Positions 1-4,318 of a DNA stretch of 5,089 nucleotides are shown one piece after another. The notes below the pieces were generated by a model that did not search any database, had not been told where the DNA came from, and worked only from the letters and a program-made list of their open reading frames with translations. The position numbers were made by a program, and so were the translations under genes. The stretch is from assembly GCA_900766125.1 (NCBI GenBank), contig CAAFUD010000099.1, positions 1 to 5,089 on the forward strand, read 5' to 3'. The first letter of the stretch is position 1; the number at the start of each line of letters is the position of its first letter. The DNA comes from an uncultured Veillonella sp. (GTDB taxonomy: Bacteria > Bacillota > Negativicutes > Veillonellales > Veillonellaceae).

Positions 1-338
1 TAAGGCATTCTCTAATTGAATTATATGAATTAAAGAGGTTAAGAAAACATTGGGGCTTATTAGAGGACACAATTTCAAATTTAATTACAAATAGTGTAAA
101 AAGAAAGTATATATCTATATATTCACTTTGGTATAAATGTTTTATAGAAGAAAATCCATTTTTAGTTATTGATCAGAAGATATTTAATGAACGGATAAAA
201 ATTCTTAATCAACTTATCGTAATTAATGATAATTGGGAAACTTATATTAGTAAAATGGATACTTTATTTTTAAAGGATCAAAGGCGTCTAGAACTAAAAA
301 TATCTAAAATTAAAAATAGGGGGAACGATGAGTATTAA
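1..338 (+). CDS. Partial CDS, C-terminal part of an unrecognised helical protein
   Basis: The reading frame beginning at base 3 is open from the left edge to a TAA at 336-338, giving about 111 residues with no start inside the window. The gene therefore begins upstream. The peptide is rich in Leu, Ile, Lys and Glu and looks mostly alpha-helical; it starts RHSLIELYELKRL and ends KIKNRGNDEY. I see no catalytic motif, signal peptide or membrane segment. Its last 11 bases overlap the start of the next gene (ATG at 328), so the two are almost certainly co-transcribed and translationally coupled. The base composition is very AT-rich, like the rest of the left part. I do not recognise the family and assign no function. 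That it is coding rests on the long open frame, the tight overlap and the good ribosome-binding site of the partner. Confidence 0.72.
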   Translation, partial: RHSLIELYELKRLRKHWGLLEDTISNLITNSVKRKYISIYSLWYKCFIEENPFLVIDQKIFNERIKILNQLIVINDNWETYISKMDTLFLKDQRRLELKISKIKNRGNDEY

Positions 339-1071
339 ATTTCCTAACATTATTGGTCTTATGGGGGATATTGTTAATGAACCCATAAAATTATTATGTG
401 ATTCTTTGCGTAAAAAGCTTGATAGTAATATAAAAGAAACTGAAGCAAAAAATGAGTTGGATCGGGATAAAGATATTAGAGGCTTTATAGTAGATTTAGA
501 AATGAAGCAGAGACGCTTTAATTCAGAGCTTTCTGTAGAGGAACGAAAATTAAATGTAGAGATTGATAATTTAATTTATGATAAGGAGTTAGAACGAAGA
601 AAACAGCTCATAGAATTAGAAGTAAGTTATAGAACTAAGATGACAGAAGCTGCTGAACAGCTTGCACAAATCATGGTTGATATGGAGGTGAATAATCGTA
701 ATAAACTTCTTTCATTATATATGGAAAAAGAAAAAGAGTATCGCTTAGTACAAGAAAATTATAAAAGAGATATGTTTAAATCAATAGCTGAAATTAAGAA
801 ACTTATACCCGAAGAACTTTGTAATGAAGTTATTTTGGATGAAATAAAAATACAATTACAATCAATGCGAGAAAGAGCAAATAATTTTAATTTACTAATT
901 TATAATGATTTACAAAATGTCTTTGGTATTGTTGATCAAAGTATTATCGAGATTACGGGGATATCTAAAAAGTATCTTGAACCACCAAGTTCTGGAAGTG
1001 CATTAACAGAGAAGGTTGTTAATACAATCGAAATTCCTGATAATATAAACGAAAAACATATTGGTTCTTAA
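328..1071 (+). CDS. Coiled-coil protein of unknown function (247 aa)
   Basis: The ATG at 328 is preceded by an AGGGGG ribosome-binding site (318-323), with a short 4-base gap that fits translational coupling to the overlapping upstream gene. The protein has a short hydrophobic N-terminus (FPNIIGLMGDIV, residues 5-16). A long charged helical stretch rich in Glu, Lys, Arg and Leu follows from about residue 25 to 155, with the spacing of a coiled coil. A less charged helical part covers about 155-215, and a Pro/Ser/Gly-containing tail ends the protein. I see no enzyme motif, transmembrane helix or signal peptide, so it is probably a cytoplasmic structural, adaptor or oligomerising partner of the gene before it. 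The gene pair followed by a NERD helicase suggests an accessory or defence context, but that is inference. I do not recognise the family. Confidence 0.85.
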   Translation: MSIKFPNIIGLMGDIVNEPIKLLCDSLRKKLDSNIKETEAKNELDRDKDIRGFIVDLEMKQRRFNSELSVEERKLNVEIDNLIYDKELERRKQLIELEVSYRTKMTEAAEQLAQIMVDMEVNNRNKLLSLYMEKEKEYRLVQENYKRDMFKSIAEIKKLIPEELCNEVILDEIKIQLQSMRERANNFNLLIYNDLQNVFGIVDQSIIEITGISKKYLEPPSSGSALTEKVVNTIEIPDNINEKHIGS

Positions 1072-1130
1072 TTTGATAGGTTATATATTTTTTATAAAAG
1101 ATATTTTGTTTTAGTATTTTTTAGACATTA

Positions 1131-1136
1131 TATAAT
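1131..1136 (+). promoter_or_regulatory. Candidate -10 box ahead of the NERD-helicase gene
   Basis: A perfect TATAAT lies 32 bases before the ATG at 1169, in the 97-base gap after the coiled-coil gene. The best -35 match I can see is TTGTTT at 1106-1111 with a long 19-base spacer, so the promoter is weaker than consensus or relies on another element. In this very AT-rich gap a chance TATAAT is quite possible. If real, it lets the helicase gene be transcribed apart from the two genes to its left. Confidence 0.4.
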
Positions 1137-1168
1137 CTGGTCTATTTAAAGTGGATTGATATATAATT

Positions 1169-2884
1169 ATGCCAAAATTCTACCCAACAATAATAAATAG
1201 TTTCCATGGTAGTGAAGGAGAGCGTCTCGTATACGAGGCGCTCTCTAAATTAAATAACGAATATGTAATTTTTCATTCTTATAGATGGTTAGGTGAATTA
1301 AATCAACGTAGGAGTGAAGGTGAAGCAGATTTTGTTGTTTTACATCCTAAAAAAGGTATTTTATCTATAGAGGTAAAAGCTGGCGGGATTTCCTATCGAG
1401 ATGGAAACTGGATTCAAACGAATCGAAATACAAAAGAAGAAAAAATTATAGATCCTTTAGGTCAAGCTGCAGAGAGTCAATTTAGGATTCAAAACTATTT
1501 ACGTAAACATTATAATGGACAAATGCCTGTTATTGGTCGAGCCGTATGGTTCCCATCTGTAGCTATTCATAATAAAGTTTCATTACCATTAGAAGTAAAT
1601 AGAGAGATTGTTTTTGATGTAGATTCTTTACTTAATGTATCGGAATCTATGGATAAAGCTTTTAGCTATTGGAAATCTAATTTAGGATTTAGAGATTCTG
1701 AATTATCAGTTAATGATTTTCAGAACATGATTAAGACTTTAATGCCTACATTTAATATTGTTGAATCAGTTGCAAGTACAGCTCTTAAATCAACAAGAAG
1801 TTATATTCAGATGACGAAACAACAAGCATCTATACTGCATTTTTTACGTGAACAGCCAACGGCTGTTATACACGGACCAGCAGGGACAGGTAAAACCATG
1901 CTGGCTATTGAAAAGGCTAAAATGTTAGCTTCTGACGGTAAAAAAGTATTATATTTATGCTTTAATGAGTTCTTATTATCTTATGTGAAAGAGCATTATG
2001 CTTGTGAGAATATAGTCTATCATAATATTAGATCATTAGCTGAAGAGTTTATGCCTAATACTGAATATTCTATTTCAGAAATTATTCCTCAGTTTATAGA
2101 ATACTTTCAAAATGAATATGATGATCTCGAATGGTCATATGAAAATGTAGTCATTGATGAAGGTCAAGATATTGATGAGCATATACTAGAACATATTTCT
2201 ATGTTAGTAGATATGTTAGGTGGGCATTATTATGTATTCTACGATAAAAATCAGTACATAATGATGCATAAATCGACGCATTGGTTAGATACATATGGTG
2301 ATTGTCGTCTTGTTTTGTATAAAAACTGTCGTAACACTGCTGAAATAGCAAAGACTGTAGGTACAACATTAAGTGATATAAAGAAAGATGCTTATATAAA
2401 CGAATTGTCAGGGATAAAACCACTTGGATCGTTTTATAAGAATGAAAGTGAATTACGCAATATTGTAACCAAATTCGTTACAAAAATGATTCAAGATAAG
2501 GTAAGACCCGAAGACATTGTAATTCTTACTACAAGTAGTGTTCCTAACAGTATGTTGACAAATATTTCTGCTGTAAACGGAGTGTCAATATCTACAGAAC
2601 CTAAGAAAAATTGCATTCTATTTACATCAGTACGTAAATTTAAAGGTTTAGAAGCTAAAGCAGTTTTGCTAATTGATGTTTTAGTTAATCGTCTTACTAA
2701 TGAATTACATAAACGCTTGGTTTATGTAGGTTCATCACGTGCAAATACATATTTACAATTAGCATTTTATGATAATGTACCTAATGAAGACTATAAGTCT
2801 ATTTTAAATCATTTAGGTGTAAATGAAATCAATAGAACTTGTAAAGAATCTTTATTAGATACTTTTGGTCTCGATTTATTATAA
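1169..2884 (+). CDS. NERD-domain nuclease fused to UvrD-like SF1 helicase (571 aa)
   Basis: Residues 14-125 form a NERD (nuclease-related) domain of the PD-(D/E)XK type. GSEGERLV lies at 14-21, D54 in GEADFVV, E68 and K70 in SIEVKAG, and DPLGQA at 95-100. A superfamily 1 helicase follows: Q-motif-like TKQQA at 216-220, Walker A GPAGTGKT at 236-243, Walker B VVIDEGQD at 327-334, motif III YVFYDKNQ at 355-362, motif IV around NCRNT with R388, motif V FTSVRKFKGLE at 485-495, and motif VI LVYVGSSRA with R524. All key residues are present, so an ATP-driven nucleic-acid motor with an attached nuclease-like domain is likely, acting in the cytoplasm. Such fusions are common in mobile and defence regions; a defence role here is inference. 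The start at 1169 lies just before the NERD motifs, but its ribosome-binding site is weak (AAAGTGG at 1148-1154, 14 bases away). An unusually strong hairpin sits at 1218-1245 inside the coding sequence. Confidence 0.93.
   Translation: MPKFYPTIINSFHGSEGERLVYEALSKLNNEYVIFHSYRWLGELNQRRSEGEADFVVLHPKKGILSIEVKAGGISYRDGNWIQTNRNTKEEKIIDPLGQAAESQFRIQNYLRKHYNGQMPVIGRAVWFPSVAIHNKVSLPLEVNREIVFDVDSLLNVSESMDKAFSYWKSNLGFRDSELSVNDFQNMIKTLMPTFNIVESVASTALKSTRSYIQMTKQQASILHFLREQPTAVIHGPAGTGKTMLAIEKAKMLASDGKKVLYLCFNEFLLSYVKEHYACENIVYHNIRSLAEEFMPNTEYSISEIIPQFIEYFQNEYDDLEWSYENVVIDEGQDIDEHILEHISMLVDMLGGHYYVFYDKNQYIMMHKSTHWLDTYGDCRLVLYKNCRNTAEIAKTVGTTLSDIKKDAYINELSGIKPLGSFYKNESELRNIVTKFVTKMIQDKVRPEDIVILTTSSVPNSMLTNISAVNGVSISTEPKKNCILFTSVRKFKGLEAKAVLLIDVLVNRLTNELHKRLVYVGSSRANTYLQLAFYDNVPNEDYKSILNHLGVNEINRTCKESLLDTFGLDLL
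1218..1245. repeat. 28-bp near-perfect palindrome within the start of the helicase gene
   Basis: The arms 1218-1228 and 1235-1245 pair over 11 positions with one G-U pair, around the central GTATAC, which is itself self-complementary. The element is GC-rich within a gene of very low G+C and lies about 50 bases after the start codon. In the mRNA it would form a very stable hairpin. It also encodes the conserved NERD residues GERLVYEALS, so protein constraint alone might explain part of it. Confidence 0.75.
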
Positions 2885-2894
2885 CAATATTTTA

Positions 2895-2914
2895 ATGCGT
2901 TATTTTTTACGCAT
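2895..2914 (+). other. Short inverted repeat after the helicase gene
   Basis: ATGCGT (2895-2900) pairs with ACGCAT (2909-2914) around an 8-base T-rich loop, 11 bases after the stop codon of the helicase gene. The following ACACTTTTG has only a weak T run, so as a terminator it would be poor. It could be a weak attenuator, an mRNA-stabilising hairpin or a protein-binding site. The remaining 2915-2972 holds no clear promoter that I can see. Confidence 0.35.
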
Positions 2915-2985
2915 ACACTTTTGTACAATATGCATGTAAATAGTTAGTTATTCTAATGTTGTTTTGTAGTATAGAGGTGTATTGT

Positions 2986-3330
2986 ATGAAAACAGATGTT
3001 ATTAAAGAAGCTATTGAAAAAGTTCAAAAGGAAGATCCTAAGTTATACCAGGATGTAGTAGAGTATGTTTCTTCTAATAGAAATAAAACTGGTGTACATC
3101 CGAAAGGCGTGTATCAAGAACATAGATGGCCCAATATTATAGGGCCTAGACCTGGACCCTTTCCATATCCACGAAATCCATTAGAGAAAAATCCATTTGG
3201 TATATTTTTACCATTAGCAGGTTTGTATATGTTTTACAAGTTTGTTAGACGAATATGGAAATTATTACGAGGTAAGAATCAAGATATTTCCTTAGATGAT
3301 ATTATCAAGTATATGAATAATCTTAAATAA
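2986..3330 (+). CDS. Small proline-rich protein with one hydrophobic segment (114 aa)
   Basis: I place the start at the ATG at 2986 and not at the in-frame ATG at 2956, because AGAGGTG (2973-2979) lies 6 bases before 2986. It would fall inside the coding region if the earlier codon were used. Residues 1-30 look helical and charged (MKTDVIKEAIEKVQKEDPKL). Residues 48-70 are rich in Pro and Gly (WPNIIGPRPGPFPYPRNP). Residues 70-87 (PFGIFLPLAGLYMFYKFV) form one hydrophobic segment flanked by Arg/Lys (RRIWKLLRGK), suggesting a single membrane helix or a peripheral amphipathic anchor with its basic side in the cytoplasm. There is no signal-peptidase site. The gene ends 22 bases before the start of the LRAT-like gene, so the two form an operon and perhaps a membrane-associated pair. 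I do not recognise the family. Confidence 0.82.
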   Translation: MKTDVIKEAIEKVQKEDPKLYQDVVEYVSSNRNKTGVHPKGVYQEHRWPNIIGPRPGPFPYPRNPLEKNPFGIFLPLAGLYMFYKFVRRIWKLLRGKNQDISLDDIIKYMNNLK

Positions 3331-3352
3331 TGTGTTGTATGGGAGCGTAATA

Positions 3353-3736
3353 ATGGGTTCAAGAAAGTTAAAATTAGGAGATATCGTATTTTGCCAACGA
3401 AGTAATTTTTTCTTTGGTGATGTATATCAACATTATGGTGTATATGTAGGTTATCATAAAATTATCCACTATATAAAGGGGGATTCTCCACTAGATGGTC
3501 GAATTGCAGAGACTAGTATTGAAAAATTTTGTGACGGAGATACCTTATATATTGCCGAGGACGATAGTTTATTATCTATTTTCCAAGATGCAGATGTGGC
3601 CTCTACTTTTTATGGGCCTCGAAAAACTGTACAACGTGCAAGATCTATGATTGGTAAAGGTAACTATAGTTTGTTTAATCATAATTGTGAACATTTTGCT
3701 ATTTGGTGTAAAACAGGGCTTACAGAATCAACATAA
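3353..3736 (+). CDS. LRAT/H-rev107-like (NlpC/P60 fold) acyltransferase or thiol hydrolase, apparently truncated
   Basis: The ATG at 3353 is preferred over the upstream in-frame GTG at 3332, because GGGAG (3341-3345) sits 7 bases before it. The 127-residue protein opens with LKLGDIVFCQRS (6-17), then QHYGVYVG with H27, IIHY with H39, and NHNCEHFAIWCKTG with C112. His, His 12 residues later, and Cys in NCEHF is the catalytic arrangement of the LRAT family, whose eukaryotic members transfer acyl groups from phospholipids through a Cys thioester. The bacterial substrate is unknown; lipid or peptide or ester bonds are possible. The stop TAA (3734-3736) is followed in the same frame by 32 further codons up to TAG at 3833-3835, so the C-terminus looks lost by a point mutation. 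The catalytic core is complete and may still work. The neighbour upstream is a small putative membrane protein. Confidence 0.88.
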   Translation: MGSRKLKLGDIVFCQRSNFFFGDVYQHYGVYVGYHKIIHYIKGDSPLDGRIAETSIEKFCDGDTLYIAEDDSLLSIFQDADVASTFYGPRKTVQRARSMIGKGNYSLFNHNCEHFAIWCKTGLTEST

Positions 3737-3835
3737 CTTAGTATAGAGGGATTGGCAGCTAGATTTCTTAGACCTAAATGGGGACCATTGAAATGGTTGG
3801 CTAATGAAATTTGGCGTGTTGAGGAAGAGTATTAG
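3737..3835 (+). pseudogene. In-frame C-terminal remnant of the LRAT-like gene
   Basis: These bases continue the frame of the LRAT-like gene beyond its TAA for 32 codons, to a TAG at 3833-3835. The peptide begins LSIEGLAARFLRPKWG and ends NEIWRVEEEY. It has an amphipathic, Trp- and basic-rich look, as expected for a membrane-touching tail. The preceding ACA TAA would read Thr-Gln if one base were C, so a single C-to-T change in a Gln codon would explain the stop. No convincing separate start exists: the TTG at 3752 has AGAGG only 3 bases before it. Stop readthrough or a sequencing error is an alternative. Confidence 0.6.
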
Positions 3836-3847
3836 TAGTAACTATCA

Positions 3848-3892
3848 GGGACTAGCAATATAATAAAATATGTATTGCTAGTCCTATCTTTT
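3848..3892 (+). terminator. Intrinsic terminator closing the LRAT-like operon
   Basis: GGACTAGCAATA (3849-3860) pairs perfectly over 12 bases with TATTGCTAGTCC (3873-3884) around an AT-rich 12-base loop, followed by TATCTTTT. It lies 13 bases after the TAG at 3833-3835. It therefore sits where the full-length LRAT-like gene would have ended, and it insulates the RNA locus to its right. Confidence 0.85.
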
Positions 3893-3921
3893 ACAAAATT
3901 ATAATCTTTTAAAAATAATTA

Positions 3922-3950
3922 TTGACACACACGGATGCGTGTATTATAAT
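3922..3950 (+). promoter_or_regulatory. Perfect consensus sigma-70-type promoter with palindromic spacer
   Basis: TTGACA (3922-3927) and TATAAT (3945-3950) are both exact consensus and are separated by the ideal 17 bases. The stretch just upstream (3893-3921) is A/T-rich, like an UP element. Transcription should start near the A at 3957. The first good ribosome-binding site is more than 340 bases downstream, so the transcript begins with a long non-coding stretch. Such a strong promoter suggests an abundant RNA, unless the operator inside the spacer represses it. Confidence 0.9.
3929..3942. promoter_or_regulatory. Palindrome (candidate operator) between -35 and -10
   Basis: ACACG (3929-3933) and CGTGT (3938-3942) form an inverted repeat around GATG, exactly filling the spacer of the promoter. 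A dimeric repressor bound here would block RNA polymerase. The regulator is not in the window and I do not recognise the site. A chance palindrome cannot be excluded. Confidence 0.5.
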
Positions 3951-3994
3951 TACATCATCAGGTGAGTTAAATCACCAACATGTAGAACAGAAAG

Positions 3995-4058
3995 ACTTAG
4001 ATTCTAACAGCAATCCTATAACATACATAGTTTAATAGAGATGAGTATAGAATCTAGT
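3995..4058 (+). repeat. RNA module 1 (first copy)
   Basis: ACT (3995-3997) pairs with AGT (4056-4058). After a bulged T, AGATTCTA (3999-4006) pairs with TAGAATCT (4048-4055). The loop side carries CAGCAATCC (4008-4016), facing GAGTAT (4043-4048), with 26 bases between them and a possible small CTAT/ATAG hairpin (4016-4019 with 4027-4030). It is the shorter copy of the module repeated at 4095-4184. Confidence 0.75.
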
Positions 4059-4094
4059 ATAATTTAATAGTTATCGTTCATAAACGATTCATAA

Positions 4095-4184
4095 GGTTAG
4101 ACACAAGCAGCAATCCATTGATTAAATAACCAGAAAAAGTGATTTTGGAGACCTTTTGGTCTAGAGTATCGTGTCTAGTAAACC
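4095..4184 (+). repeat. RNA module 2 (second copy)
   Basis: GGTT (4095-4098) pairs with AACC (4181-4184), and AGACAC (4099-4104) pairs with GTGTCT (4171-4176). CAGCAATCC (4108-4116) lies exactly 100 bases after its copy in module 1 and faces GAGTAT (4164-4169). Two hairpins fill the 47 bases between them: CCAGAA/TTTTGG (4130-4135 with 4143-4148) and AGACC/GGTCT with a TTTT loop (4149-4153 with 4158-4162). TTAGA and TCTAGTA are shared with module 1, while the helix next to them has changed on both strands. Confidence 0.78.
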
Positions 4185-4229
4185 TTAGCCTCAGTGAGGT
4201 TAGTAATTGTCTTGAACTTTGTATTGTAG

Positions 4230-4296
4230 CCGCTTATGGTTGTCTTGTTTATTTTGAATTCAAAATTTACGTTGTGATAATCTGGAGCGGTTTTTT
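4230..4296 (+). terminator. Intrinsic terminator or attenuator of the structured RNA
   Basis: CCGCT (4230-4234) pairs with AGCGG (4286-4290), followed at once by TTTTTT (4291-4296). Inside, GGTTGTC (4238-4244) can pair with GATAATC (4276-4282) using two G-U pairs, and ATTTTG/CAAAAT (4251-4256 with 4261-4266) caps the structure. The stem is long and interrupted by small internal loops, so its strength is uncertain. It ends 22 bases before the DUF2828 start codon. It therefore either ends an independent RNA or gates transcription into that gene. Confidence 0.72.
4254..4281 (+). promoter_or_regulatory. Candidate second promoter inside the terminator, serving the DUF2828 gene
   Basis: TTGAAT (4254-4259) and GATAAT (4276-4281) are spaced by 16 bases, and TG at 4273-4274 gives an extended -10. 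Transcription would start near 4288, leaving about 30 bases before the ATG at 4319, with AAGGAG in between. This would free the protein gene from the terminator it overlaps. The region is AT-rich, so a chance match is possible. Confidence 0.45.
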
Positions 4297-4318
4297 ATAT
4301 GCTAAGGAGATAGGAACT

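Larger units (their letters stand above)
3957..4296 (+). ncRNA. Candidate structured non-coding RNA with tandem modules, upstream of the DUF2828 gene
   Basis: The interval runs from the predicted start of the consensus promoter to a U-tract terminator and contains no plausible coding frame. Local helices visible from 5' to 3' are GGTGA/TCACC (3961-3965 with 3972-3976), module 1 (3995-4058), ATCGTT/AACGAT with a CATA loop (4073-4078 with 4083-4088), module 2 (4095-4184), CCTC/GAGG (4189-4192 with 4196-4199), and the terminator stem. The two modules share CAGCAATCC, GAGTAT and TCTAGTA, while their helices keep pairing with different bases. It lies 23 bases before a DUF2828 (TROVE-like) gene. 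By analogy with Y RNAs beside bacterial Ro60 genes it may be the protein's RNA partner. The terminator just before the gene equally suits a tandem-aptamer attenuator. I see no tRNA-like T arm as in YrlA RNAs, and I do not recognise a known family. Confidence 0.72.

Noticed and set aside
2199..2423. 74-codon open frame on the minus strand
   Set aside because: It lies wholly inside the helicase gene opposite its conserved Walker B to motif IV region, has no ribosome-binding site of note and encodes a low-complexity hydrophobic peptide. It is a shadow frame.
2956..2985. Upstream in-frame ATG for the small membrane protein
   Set aside because: The Shine-Dalgarno AGAGGTG lies after it and at ideal distance from the ATG at 2986, so the later start is favoured.
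3332..3352. GTG start for the LRAT-like gene
   Set aside because: It lies two bases after the previous stop codon, and the GGGAG ribosome-binding site falls inside it. The ATG at 3353 is better placed and family similarity begins after it.
3752..3835. Separate small gene starting at TTG 3752
   Set aside because: AGAGG is only 3 bases from the TTG, and the frame is exactly that of the LRAT-like gene, so a remnant tail is the simpler reading.
4071..4090. T-arm-like hairpin hinting at a tRNA or a YrlA tRNA-like module
   Set aside because: The loop reads CATA with a 6-bp stem, without the TTCRA loop of a T arm, and no acceptor or anticodon arms can be built around it.
4008..4116. CAGCAATCC repeats 100 bases apart as a CRISPR array
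   Set aside because: There are only two 9-base copies inside larger imperfectly repeated folding units. No third repeat or uniform spacer is present.
3961..4184. Known tandem riboswitch such as glycine
   Set aside because: The shared core CAGCAATCC/GAGTAT does not match the conserved glycine, cobalamin, THF or c-di-GMP core sequences that I can recall; only an Rfam search could settle it.
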